DNA from: an uncultured Collinsella sp.
GTDB taxonomy: Bacteria > Actinomycetota > Coriobacteriia > Coriobacteriales > Coriobacteriaceae
DNA: 41,987 bases
NCBI GenBank assembly: GCA_900544725.1
Contig: UQWK01000010.1
Coordinates: forward strand, 1 to 41,987
Reading direction: 5' to 3'
How positions within the stretch are numbered: position 1 is the stretch's first letter; every line of letters starts with the position of its first letter. The notes under the pieces were generated by a model. That model did no database searches. It had not been told where the DNA came from and saw nothing but the letters and a program-made list of their open reading frames with translations. A program made the position numbers and the translations under genes. Shown piece after piece: positions 24,354 through 32,039 of this stretch.

Positions 24354-25898
24354 ATGGCCGGAATCGGTTTTGAGCTCAAGCGCTTGTTTAAGCGCAAGGG
24401 ACTTTTTGCGACGATGCGTGCCTATGGCTACGCCGGCATTGTGTGCACGGGCCCCATGCTGCTGGGTGTGCTGCTGCAGGTGGGCATTTTGGTGCTGTGC
24501 GGCCTGTGGGGTGTTGGACGTGCCAACCAGGACCTGCTCGTGTGCATGGTGACCTATACGCTGCTGGCCTCGCTCACGCTTACGAGCTTCTTTTCCATGC
24601 CGGTCACGCGCTTTTTGGCTGACATGCTGTTTGCCGAGCACGAAACAGAGATTCTGCCCTCGTTTTGGGGCTCCAATGCCATCATGCTGGTCGCGGGCAC
24701 GGTACTCTACGGTATCTTCTTGCTGTTCTCGGGCGCTACGTTGCTGCAGGGGCTGCTGTGCCTGTGGCTGTTCAACATTATGATCGTCAACTGGAATGGG
24801 ATGAGCTACCTCACGGCCATTAAGGACTACCGGGGCATCCTGTGCAGCTTTGCCGCCGCCATTGGTGTGGCGTGCTTATGCGCCTTGGCCGCGCTGACGC
24901 TGGGGCTGCCGCCGGTCGAGGGCCTGCTGGCGAGTATTGCCTTGGGCTATGGCGTGATGCTCGCCTGGGACGTGGTGCTGCTGTACCGGTATTTTCCGCA
25001 GAGCGACCGCAGCCCCTGGCTCTTTTTGCGTTGGCTCGACCAATTTATGCCGCTCGCGCTGACGGGCCTGTTTACCAATCTGGGACTCTTTGCGCACCTG
25101 GTGATTATTTGGGCGGGACCCATTGGCGTGCAGGTCAAAGGCCTGTTTTACGGCGCACCCTATCATGATGTGCCGGCGCTGCTTGCGTTTTTGACCATTC
25201 TGGTAACGACCGTGAACTTTGTGGTGTCGGTCGAGGTCAACTTCTATCCGCGCTACCGCGACTACTACAGCCTGTTTAACGACGGTGGCGTGGTGGGCGA
25301 CATTGTGGTGGCCGAGGAGGAAATGCTCGCCACGCTCAACCGTGAGCTGCGGTTTTGCGCGCTCAAACAGCTGTTTGTGACTGCGGCGGTCATCTCTCTG
25401 GAGACCACGGTGCTCTCGGCCCTGCCGCTGGGCTTTAACAACCTGATGCACGGGTATTTCCGTACGCTGTGCGTGGGTTATGGCCTGTATGCCGTGGGCA
25501 ACACGATCCTGCTGATCTTGCTGTACTTTACCGACTACAAGGGCGCCGTGCTTGCCTCCGGGCTGTTTGCGGGCGTGGCGGGGCTCGCGACCATCATCTC
25601 GCTGTTCTTTCCGCAGCAGTTTTATGGCTTTGGCTTTTTGCTGGGCGCGGCGGTGTTTTTTGTTGTGGCGCTGATGCGGCTCGATACCTATACCGCCAAC
25701 TTACCGTATCGTATTCTGAGCCAGCAGCCTATTGTGGCAATCGACAAGACGGGTCGCTTTACGGAGCTGGGCCGCTTGCTCGACCGTGCCGAACAACGCT
25801 ACGAGGAGCTGCGTCTAGAGGGCGAGCCGCGTGGCGCGTTTGAGCGCACGGTGGTTCGTGTGTATCGCAACCGTTGGGGAGGTCTTGATGACCGATAG
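24354..25898 (+). CDS. pelG: PelG inner-membrane transport protein
   Basis: A 514-residue polytopic protein with about a dozen hydrophobic helices from residue ~22 to ~440 (GPMLLGVLLQVGILVLCGLW; SLTLTSFFSMPVTRFLADML; FAAAIGVACLCALAALTLGL; GAVLASGLFAGVAGLATIIS). The N-terminal AGIGFELKRLFKRKGLFATM is the PelG signature. It belongs to the MOP/flippase-like superfamily and is thought to form the membrane channel for the Pel chain made by PelF, with PelD and PelE. AAGGAGG lies just upstream, within the pelF 3' end. The last 11 bases overlap the next gene. Confidence 0.94.
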   Translation: MAGIGFELKRLFKRKGLFATMRAYGYAGIVCTGPMLLGVLLQVGILVLCGLWGVGRANQDLLVCMVTYTLLASLTLTSFFSMPVTRFLADMLFAEHETEILPSFWGSNAIMLVAGTVLYGIFLLFSGATLLQGLLCLWLFNIMIVNWNGMSYLTAIKDYRGILCSFAAAIGVACLCALAALTLGLPPVEGLLASIALGYGVMLAWDVVLLYRYFPQSDRSPWLFLRWLDQFMPLALTGLFTNLGLFAHLVIIWAGPIGVQVKGLFYGAPYHDVPALLAFLTILVTTVNFVVSVEVNFYPRYRDYYSLFNDGGVVGDIVVAEEEMLATLNRELRFCALKQLFVTAAVISLETTVLSALPLGFNNLMHGYFRTLCVGYGLYAVGNTILLILLYFTDYKGAVLASGLFAGVAGLATIISLFFPQQFYGFGFLLGAAVFFVVALMRLDTYTANLPYRILSQQPIVAIDKTGRFTELGRLLDRAEQRYEELRLEGEPRGAFERTVVRVYRNRWGGLDDR

Positions 25899-27657
25899 GA
25901 TGATGTCTCGCCGTCGCCTGATCGAGGCGGCTGCCGGCACGTTGCTGCTTTCGGGCTGCTCTTCGCAGGACGAATCCTCGACCAAAAAGACCAAGAAGCA
26001 AGGCAAGATTAAAAAGGCCGACGCATCCAGCGAGACCAAGCATCTGCGCGACAAGGACGAGCTGTACGAGGTCTATGACGATTCGGGCATTGTGTGCATG
26101 TACCTGACGGTTTCGCGCGGCAACAGCTCTGAGAACACGGACCATAGCTGGGCCGAGATCAATACCTACTCGGTCTACGACTATGCCGACATGGGCGTGA
26201 CGCGCTATCAGGTTATGGGCCTGCTACAGCCAGGTGACGATAAAGGCCCGGTGGCTGGCGAGGTGGGCTATGGCGAAGAGGCGCCCAATGCCACGGTGCA
26301 GGTTCGCGGCCAGACGTCGAGTACCTACACTCAAAAGAACTACAAGGTGGAGCTCAAAAAGGGCAAGGGCACATGGCGTCAGCAGCGCGCGATTGCGCTG
26401 AATAAGCACATGGGCGAGGGCATGCGCTTTCGCAACAAGATGGCTTACGATCTGATCCGTGGCATTCCCCAGATGATGGGCCTGCGCTCGCAGTTTGTAC
26501 ACTTGTGGGTGTGCGACAAGACCGAAAAAGCCAACGATACCTTTGAGGATTACGGCCTGTTTACGCAGGTCGAGCAGCTCAACAAGACGGCGCTCAAGGC
26601 ACATGGCTTGGACAAGAACGGGCACCTGTATAAGGTGAACAGCTTCGATTTCCATCGCTTCGAGGACACTATCAAGCTCACCGACGACCCCGACTATAAC
26701 CAGACGGCGTTTGAAGGCATGCTCGAGATTAAGGGCGACTCGGACCATACCAAGCTCATTGAGATGCTCGACGCGCTCAACGACGATTCGCAAAAGATCG
26801 ACGACGTGCTCGCGACCTACTTTGATACCGAAAACCTGGTCTATTGGATGGCGTTTCAGATCTTGACGGGCAACTGCGATACGCAGAACCGTAACTGCTA
26901 TCTGTACAGCCCGCTTAACTCCAAGGTCTGGTACATCCTGGATTGGGACAACGACGGCATGCTGCGCAAGTTCGAGTTGAGCCTGACAGGGTTCTCGGAT
27001 TATGCGAGCTGGGAGCGCGGCGTGAGCAACTACTGGGGCAACGTGCTATTTAACCGCGCGTTGCGCAGCAAGTCGTTCCGCAGCGAACTCGATAGCGCCG
27101 TCAAGGACCTGCGCTCGTATTTGACCGAAGAGCGTCTGAGCAAGATGGTCGAGCATTATCGTGAGGTCACGGAGCCGCTCGTCTTTGCTGCGCCCGACCT
27201 CGATAACCTGCCCGTGACCAAGGACGAATACGAGCAGATTGCCGCGGCGATTCCTTCCGAGATCGAGGAGAACTATAAGAGCTTCCGCGAGAGCTATAAA
27301 AAGCCCATGCCGTTCTACATTGGCGTGCCGCAGATCGATAACGGTAAGCTGCGCATCAACTGGGATGCGTCCTACGACTTTAAGGCGCGCGACATTCGCT
27401 ATACCGTGGAGCTTGCGCGCGACTATGCCATAAGCGACGTGGTCTTTAAGGCCGAGGACGTGCTGCTGCCCGAGGTAACGTGCGATGCGCCCGATACCGG
27501 CCAGTACTTTGTGCGCGTGCGTGCCACTAACTCCGACGGCTATACGCAAGATGCGTTTGACTACTATGTGACCGACGGCGGCAAGCATTACGGCATGCTG
27601 TGCTTCTATGTCAAGGATGGCGGTAAGGTCGTGGGGGATACGTATGAGGAGGGCTAG
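25888..27657 (+). CDS. cotH: CotH-type kinase-domain lipoprotein
   Basis: A 589-residue predicted secreted lipoprotein. The start is ATG at 25888 with GGGGAGG ahead; this gives MTDRMMSRRRLIEAAAGTLL with the lipobox LSGC, and the SRRRLIE stretch could also be a Tat signal. A Lys-rich linker (TKKTKKQGKIKKAD) leads to the CotH domain: ATVQVRGQTSSTYTQKNYKV, IALNKHMGEGMRFRNKMAYD, GLFTQVEQLNKTAL, and the catalytic-type QNRNCYLYSPLNSKVWYILD followed by WDND. Residues ~440-555 look like a fibronectin-III-like domain (RINWDASYDFKARDIRYTVE). CotH is an atypical kinase of spore-coat proteins; outside spore formers its substrate is unknown. The overlap with pelG puts it in the Pel operon. Confidence 0.88.
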   Translation: MTDRMMSRRRLIEAAAGTLLLSGCSSQDESSTKKTKKQGKIKKADASSETKHLRDKDELYEVYDDSGIVCMYLTVSRGNSSENTDHSWAEINTYSVYDYADMGVTRYQVMGLLQPGDDKGPVAGEVGYGEEAPNATVQVRGQTSSTYTQKNYKVELKKGKGTWRQQRAIALNKHMGEGMRFRNKMAYDLIRGIPQMMGLRSQFVHLWVCDKTEKANDTFEDYGLFTQVEQLNKTALKAHGLDKNGHLYKVNSFDFHRFEDTIKLTDDPDYNQTAFEGMLEIKGDSDHTKLIEMLDALNDDSQKIDDVLATYFDTENLVYWMAFQILTGNCDTQNRNCYLYSPLNSKVWYILDWDNDGMLRKFELSLTGFSDYASWERGVSNYWGNVLFNRALRSKSFRSELDSAVKDLRSYLTEERLSKMVEHYREVTEPLVFAAPDLDNLPVTKDEYEQIAAAIPSEIEENYKSFRESYKKPMPFYIGVPQIDNGKLRINWDASYDFKARDIRYTVELARDYAISDVVFKAEDVLLPEVTCDAPDTGQYFVRVRATNSDGYTQDAFDYYVTDGGKHYGMLCFYVKDGGKVVGDTYEEG

Positions 27658-28435
27658 CGCGCTGCTTGAGCGCCTGGCGGCACCTCCCGTGCGTGCCACG
27701 CAGGAACGTTACCGCCACGAGCTCAAGTACCTTATCAACGAGGGCGAACATGCTGCGCTTGCCTGTCGCATGGCGCCGGTATTTAAACTGGACAAGCATG
27801 CGCAGGCGGGCGGTTACACCATTCGCAGCCTGTACTTTGACGACTACTGTAACTCGGCCTACGAGGAAAAAGACGCCGGTATCCTCATGCGCAAAAAGTA
27901 TCGCGTGCGCATCTATAACGGCAGCGACAAGGTGATTAAGCTCGAGCGCAAAAAGAAGTACGGAAGCTGGATCTATAAGGAGGACGCGCCGCTTACGCGT
28001 GGCGAGTTTGAGCAGATTCTGGCTGGCGACTACGACTTTTTGCTCAGGAGCCCCCACCAGCTCTGCCGTGAGTTCTACATCGAGTGCGTCTGCAACATGA
28101 TGCGCCCGCGGACCATTGTGGATTACGAGCGCGAGCCGTGGGTGATGGACGAGGGCACGGTGCGTATAACGTTTGACATGAACGTGCGTGCCGCGGTGGG
28201 TAGTTTTGACATCTTTGACGCGACGTTGCCCGCGCTGCCCGTGCTGGAGCCCGGCAAGCTGGTGATGGAGGTCAAGTTTACCGAGTTTTGTCCGCAGCTG
28301 GTGCGCGATATGGTGCCGCCGGGGGCGGCGGAGCTTACGGCGGTCTCCAAGTACTGCCTGTGTTACGAAAAGACCGCCTACCTGCGCGGTTTTAACTACT
28401 GGGAATCGGATTTTGAGAACCGAGGGGATATTTAG
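27644..28435 (+). CDS. VTC-domain (polyphosphate polymerase-like) protein
   Basis: A 263-residue protein with the VTC tunnel fold in the CYTH/TTM superfamily. YRHELKYLINEGEHAAL opens the domain, IRSLYFDDYCNSAYEEK, RKKYRVRIYNGSDKVIKLER and KKKYGSWIYKED supply the basic tunnel residues, and RPRTIVDYEREPWV, VRITFDMNVRAAVG and KLVMEVKFTE supply the Arg and Glu residues that bind nucleotide and metal. In yeast Vtc4 this fold makes polyphosphate from ATP; bacterial stand-alone versions are uncharacterised. ATG at 27644, six bases after GGGGG and inside the cotH 3' end, is preferred to an earlier in-frame ATG at 27608 that lacks a ribosome site. Confidence 0.87.
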   Translation: MRRASALLERLAAPPVRATQERYRHELKYLINEGEHAALACRMAPVFKLDKHAQAGGYTIRSLYFDDYCNSAYEEKDAGILMRKKYRVRIYNGSDKVIKLERKKKYGSWIYKEDAPLTRGEFEQILAGDYDFLLRSPHQLCREFYIECVCNMMRPRTIVDYEREPWVMDEGTVRITFDMNVRAAVGSFDIFDATLPALPVLEPGKLVMEVKFTEFCPQLVRDMVPPGAAELTAVSKYCLCYEKTAYLRGFNYWESDFENRGDI

Positions 28436-28438
28436 GCC

Positions 28439-29104
28439 ATGAGCACCAGGGACTTTTTTAAGAACTCCGTCTTGGAGGCGTTTGGTCAGGTCGACCCTGC
28501 CAAGATCGGGCTGTCGCTGCTTGTGGCGCTTGCCATGGGCATCCTGATCTATTGCGTGTACAAGCGCTTCTTTACCGGCGTGGTGTACTCGCGCAGCTTT
28601 GCCGTGACACTCGTGGGCATGTGCGTGCTCACCTGCATGGTCACGCTCGCGATCTCGACCAACGTGGTCATCTCGCTCGGTATGGTCGGTGCTCTGTCTA
28701 TCGTCCGTTACCGTACGGCGGTCAAGGACCCGCTCGACCTGCTGTATCTGTTTTGGGCCATTACCACGGGCATTACGGCGGGCGCTGGCATGTATGCGCT
28801 CGTGGGGCTTACGGCAGTGGTCATCGTGGTGATGATTGCCGGCTTTGCGAGCCGCCAAGACAAGGCGCGCGTGTTCATGATGGTCATTCACTACACGGGC
28901 CAGACCACTGGTGATGATATCGTGCGTGCATTTGGGCGCACCAAGTTCACCGTCAAGTCCAAGACCATGCGCGGCGACAAGGTCGAGATGGCCGTGGAGG
29001 TGTTCTCGGACGGTGTGGATATGCCCTATGCGGACGCCATCCGTGCGCTCGATGGCGTTGAGGACCTGACGCTCATCCAGTACAACGGCGAGTATCACGG
29101 CTAA
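28439..29104 (+). CDS. DUF4956 membrane protein
   Basis: A 221-residue protein with four membrane helices in the first 140 residues (IGLSLLVALAMGILIYCVYK; FAVTLVGMCVLTCMVTLAIS; AITTGITAGAGMYALVGLTA) and a cytosolic C-terminal domain of about 85 residues resembling MgtC/DUF4956 proteins (MAVEVFSDGVDMPYADAIRA). SLGMVGALSIVRYRTAVKDP between helices 2 and 3 is the conserved DUF4956 core. It follows the VTC gene by three bases and ends the operon. DUF4956, VTC and CotH genes often travel together in bacteria; their joint function is not established. A role at the membrane in phosphate or polyphosphate modification of the glycan is a guess. Confidence 0.87.
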   Translation: MSTRDFFKNSVLEAFGQVDPAKIGLSLLVALAMGILIYCVYKRFFTGVVYSRSFAVTLVGMCVLTCMVTLAISTNVVISLGMVGALSIVRYRTAVKDPLDLLYLFWAITTGITAGAGMYALVGLTAVVIVVMIAGFASRQDKARVFMMVIHYTGQTTGDDIVRAFGRTKFTVKSKTMRGDKVEMAVEVFSDGVDMPYADAIRALDGVEDLTLIQYNGEYHG

Positions 29105-29111
29105 CTTGGTT

Positions 29112-29133
29112 CCGGCGTTCTGACGAACGCCGG
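29112..29133 (+). terminator. hairpin after the Pel-like operon
   Basis: CCGGCGTTC, loop TGAC, GAACGCCGG: a perfect nine-base stem eight bases past the DUF4956 stop. Only TCTGCT follows, so termination would need help or the hairpin serves as a 3' end protector. Confidence 0.55.
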
Positions 29134-29169
29134 TCTGCTCGACGCTGCGCACGCATCTGCCGGGTGATC

Positions 29170-29226
29170 TGCCGCTCAAACCGTCGCTCGCGTACATGAA
29201 GTACGCGTCGCTCCTCTTTCGCGGCA
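29170..29226 (+). repeat. dispersed palindromic repeat, copy A
   Basis: About 57 bases running from TGCCGCTCAAACC through GCGTAC-ATGAA-GTACGC to CTCCTCTTTCGCGGCA. Outer TGCCG/CGGCA and inner GCGTAC/GTACGC arms make it an imperfect palindrome. A close relative lies at 36733-36788, with about 50 of 57 positions the same by eye. Both sit in DNA following operon ends. Confidence 0.75.
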
Positions 29227-29330
29227 CCTCGCCACGGCAGCTGCGCGCTCGCTGACGTTTGCTTGACCTGGGCTGTTGAAATGATCCATGTGGCTCGTCC
29301 CATTTGCTCAATTTGCCGGTATGGGTTGGG

Positions 29331-29352
29331 TATCATTGTGTAAGCGATTTCA
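29331..29352 (+). promoter_or_regulatory. -10 box and LacI-type operator of the repressor gene
   Basis: TATCAT at 29331-29336 is a likely -10. Immediately after it, TGTAAGCGATTTCA (29339-29352) is a 14-bp site with a central CG, matching the two sites before the PTS gene in the half-site pattern TGWAANC. It would cover the transcription start, so the repressor probably controls itself. Confidence 0.6.
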
Positions 29353-29367
29353 ATGACAGGGGTGCTC

Positions 29368-30348
29368 GTGGTAAAGATGAAAGATGTGGCCGAGCTGGCC
29401 GGCGTTTCGAGCGCCGCCGTCTCGCGCTACCTCAACGGTGGATATATCTCGGCAGATAAGGCCGAGCGCATTAAGCAGGCGATTGAGCTGACCGGATACG
29501 TGCGGTCCAGCCAGGCTCGCGCGTTGCGCACCGGCTCCACTAAGCTCATCGGCGTCATCGTTCCTAAGATCAACTCGGAGTCAGTGAGCCGCATTACCGC
29601 GGGTATCGGCCAGGTGCTCGGTCACCGTGGCTACCAGATGCTGCTTGCCAATACCGACAACGTAGCTGAGCGTGAGCTCGAGTATCTCGACCTGTTCCAG
29701 AACCATCCGGTCGATGGCATTGTGCTGGTGGCGACCGTGGTTACCGACGAGCACCGTCGGGCGATTGAGTCGTGCCGTGTGCCCATTGTGCTGATCGGCC
29801 AAAACGTCGAGGGCGCAGCGTGCGTCTATCACGACGATTACGAGGCTGCCTTTGAGCTGGGCCAGGCGCTTGCGGGTCGGGTGGATGGCAAGATCGCCTA
29901 TATTGGAGTTACCGAAGAAGACCGTGCTGCTGGTTATGACCGCCGTCGCGGTTTTGAAGCTGGTCTGGGCGCCGCGGGTAACCCGCTCGATGCCGCCTTG
30001 ATTCGTCTGGGTTCGTTTACGCTCGACTCGGGCTATGTTGCGGCGCGTGAGCTGCTTTCCGTCGCTCCCGATGTTTCGTTTATCGCCTGCGCGACCGACA
30101 CCATGGCGGCGGGCGCGCTGCGTGCTATCGATGAGGTTCGCGGCATGGGCGAGGGCATACACCGCGTGAGCGGTTTTGGCGACAACGCGTTTTTGCGCGC
30201 GCTGACGGGCGGCATTCCCACCGTGCATTATGGGTATCTGACCAGTGGCGTCGAGGCCACCAGCATGCTGCTCGACACGCTCGATGGCGTGGAGGGGGAG
30301 CGCGGTCTCAAGACGCTCAAGCTCGGCCATCAGCTTATGAATGTCTAG
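29368..30348 (+). CDS. scrR: LacI-family sucrose operon repressor
   Basis: A 326-residue regulator. The N-terminal helix-turn-helix KMKDVAELAGVSSAAVSRYL with NGGYISADKAERIKQAIELT and the hinge helix region SSQARALRTGSTKLIGVIVP are classic LacI; a periplasmic-binding-protein-like sugar domain follows (NHPVDGIVLVATVV; GKIAYIGVTEEDRAAGYDRR; SFIACATDTMAAGALRAID; VSGFGDNAFLRALTGGIPTV). GTG at 29368 with AGGGG five bases ahead is chosen; an ATG at 29353 is in frame but has no ribosome site and lies against the operator. It precedes the sucrose PTS genes, with matching operators at its own promoter and theirs. Sucrose specificity is inferred from the neighbours. Confidence 0.88.
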   Translation: MVKMKDVAELAGVSSAAVSRYLNGGYISADKAERIKQAIELTGYVRSSQARALRTGSTKLIGVIVPKINSESVSRITAGIGQVLGHRGYQMLLANTDNVAERELEYLDLFQNHPVDGIVLVATVVTDEHRRAIESCRVPIVLIGQNVEGAACVYHDDYEAAFELGQALAGRVDGKIAYIGVTEEDRAAGYDRRRGFEAGLGAAGNPLDAALIRLGSFTLDSGYVAARELLSVAPDVSFIACATDTMAAGALRAIDEVRGMGEGIHRVSGFGDNAFLRALTGGIPTVHYGYLTSGVEATSMLLDTLDGVEGERGLKTLKLGHQLMNV

Positions 30349-30436
30349 GCTCTGGGCACGTCTGCCTGCCTCTGAGTCCCCTGTTTTTGCCATAAAACTA
30401 CCATTCGCCGGCTTTTTCCTACCGTTCACCCTACTA

Positions 30437-30476
30437 TGAAAACGATTACAGACATATGAAACTGAAAACGATTACA
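30437..30476 (+). promoter_or_regulatory. two identical operators before the sucrose PTS gene
   Basis: TGAAAACGATTACA occurs at 30437-30450 and again at 30463-30476, 26 bp apart start to start. Each is a 14-bp pseudo-palindrome (TGAAAAC / TGTAATC half-sites) of the LacI/ScrR/cre type. TACTAT at 30432-30437 may be the -10 box, so bound repressor would block the promoter. Catabolite control through a CcpA-like protein is also conceivable. Confidence 0.75.
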
Positions 30477-30532
30477 GTGTAAGTGTCAAAGATGGCCGGG
30501 TGCACATGCGCCCGTTGGAGGAAAGGGAAGTC

Positions 30533-31933
30533 ATGGACTACCGCAAATCAGCGCAAGAGGTGCTCGACAACATCGGTGGCGCCGGCAACGTTGTTTCGGC
30601 CGCGCACTGCGCCACGCGTCTGCGCCTGGTGATTGCCGATAACGCCAAGGTCGACAAGGAGGCCCTCGAGAATATCGACGGCGCCAAGGGCGTCTTTGAG
30701 GCCCAGGGCCAGCTCCAGATTATTTTTGGCACGGGCACCGTCAATAAGGTCTACGACGAGTTCATTGCGCTCAGCGGCGTCGAGGCTGCCACCAAGGCCG
30801 AGGCCAAGGAGGCCGCGGCGCAGCAGCAGAACATCTTTATGCGTGCCATTAAGGTGCTCGGCGACGTCTTTGTCCCCATCATCCCCGCCATCGTGGCTTC
30901 GGGCCTGCTGCTGGGCATTATGAGTGCCCTCAACTTTATGGCCTCCAACGGCTTTATCGCGCTCGACACCAATACCTTTATCTACAAGATTGCCGACCTG
31001 GTCTCGGGAACGTCCTTTGGCATCCTGCAGATCCTGATCGGTTACTCCGCCGCTAAGGCCTTTGGAGCCAACCCGTATCTGGGCGCCGTCGTCGGTGGTG
31101 CGTTCATCAACTCCTCGTTGCAGAGCGCCTACACGGTTGCCTCCGAGGGCGTGCAGACCATGGTCAACGTCATCCCCGGTGTGTACAGCTTTGAGTGGGT
31201 CGGTTATCAAGGCCACGTGATCCCCATCGTCATCGCCTGCGCTATTCTGGCCTTCCTCGAGAAGCGCCTGCACAAGATCGTTCCCGAGATGTTCGACCTC
31301 TTTGTGACCCCGCTCGTCTCGGTGTTCGTGACAGTGCTCGTGACTCTCGTTGCCGTCGGCCCCATCTTTGTCTGGGCCGAGAACGCCATCCTCGGCCTGA
31401 TCCAGGCCCTGCTGACCCTGCCCTTCGGCATCGGTTCCTTTATCGTCGGCCTGTTCTATGCCCCTACGGTCGTTACGGGTATCCACCAGATGTACACCGC
31501 CATCGACCTTGGCCAGCTCGCCCAGTACGGTGTGACCTACTGGCTGCCCATCGCCAGTGCCGCCAACATCGCCCAGGGTGGTGCCGCGCTCGCCGTTGCC
31601 TTTAAGACCAGCGATGCCAAGATCAAGGGCCTGGCGCTTCCTTCGGCCCTGTCCGCTTTCATGGGCATTACCGAGCCTGCCATCTTTGGTGTGAACCTGC
31701 GCTTCTTTAAGCCCTTCATCGCCGGCTGCATCGGCGGCGGTTGCGGTGCCCTGGTCTGCGCGCTCACTTCGCTGGCCGCCTCCGGCACGGGCGTTACCGG
31801 CATCTTCGGTATCCTGCTGTGCCTGGCCCAGCCTGTGCAGTACGCGATCATGTTTGCGGTCGCCGCGCTGGTTTCCTTTGCCGTCTCGTTTGTCCTGTAC
31901 AAGGACGAGCCCAAGGCTTCCGAGCAGGCCTAA
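30533..31933 (+). CDS. scrA: sucrose-specific PTS enzyme IIBC
   Basis: A 466-residue permease that brings in sucrose and phosphorylates it to sucrose-6-phosphate. Residues 1 to ~85 form the IIB domain with phospho-accepting Cys26 in SAAHCATRLRLVIAD; FEAQGQLQIIFGTGTVNKVY ends it. From about 105 the IIC domain has roughly ten helices (VFVPIIPAIVASGLLLGIMS; VFVTVLVTLVAVGPIFVWAE) and the substrate-loop motif GITEPAIFGVNLRFFKPFIA. There is no IIA domain, so a glucose-type IIA elsewhere must donate phosphate. ATG at 30533 is chosen because GGAGGAAAGGGAAG precedes it and it gives the usual MDYRKSAQEVLDNIG opening; an earlier in-frame start at 30500 is unlikely. Confidence 0.93.
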   Translation: MDYRKSAQEVLDNIGGAGNVVSAAHCATRLRLVIADNAKVDKEALENIDGAKGVFEAQGQLQIIFGTGTVNKVYDEFIALSGVEAATKAEAKEAAAQQQNIFMRAIKVLGDVFVPIIPAIVASGLLLGIMSALNFMASNGFIALDTNTFIYKIADLVSGTSFGILQILIGYSAAKAFGANPYLGAVVGGAFINSSLQSAYTVASEGVQTMVNVIPGVYSFEWVGYQGHVIPIVIACAILAFLEKRLHKIVPEMFDLFVTPLVSVFVTVLVTLVAVGPIFVWAENAILGLIQALLTLPFGIGSFIVGLFYAPTVVTGIHQMYTAIDLGQLAQYGVTYWLPIASAANIAQGGAALAVAFKTSDAKIKGLALPSALSAFMGITEPAIFGVNLRFFKPFIAGCIGGGCGALVCALTSLAASGTGVTGIFGILLCLAQPVQYAIMFAVAALVSFAVSFVLYKDEPKASEQA

Positions 31934-31953
31934 GAGCTTTTGATTGAGGGGTG

Positions 31954-31976
31954 CCCGCGGGCTGTATGCCCGCGGG
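31954..31976 (+). terminator. hairpin between the PTS and hydrolase genes
   Basis: CCCGCGGGC, loop TGTAT, GCCCGCGGG, then TGTTTCCC. The T-run is poor, so this is probably a partial terminator or an mRNA-processing hairpin. A second, smaller GGCGCC/GGCGCC hairpin lies at 31990-32008. Confidence 0.55.
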
Positions 31977-32039
31977 TGTTTCCCGTATTTGGCGCCGATC
32001 TCTGGCGCCTTGTAACTTTCGATCCGTTAGGACTTTGAT

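Noticed and set aside
30437..30476. CRISPR-like pair of direct repeats
   Set aside because: Only two 14-bp copies, 12 bp apart, each a LacI-type operator at a promoter; no array or cas genes.
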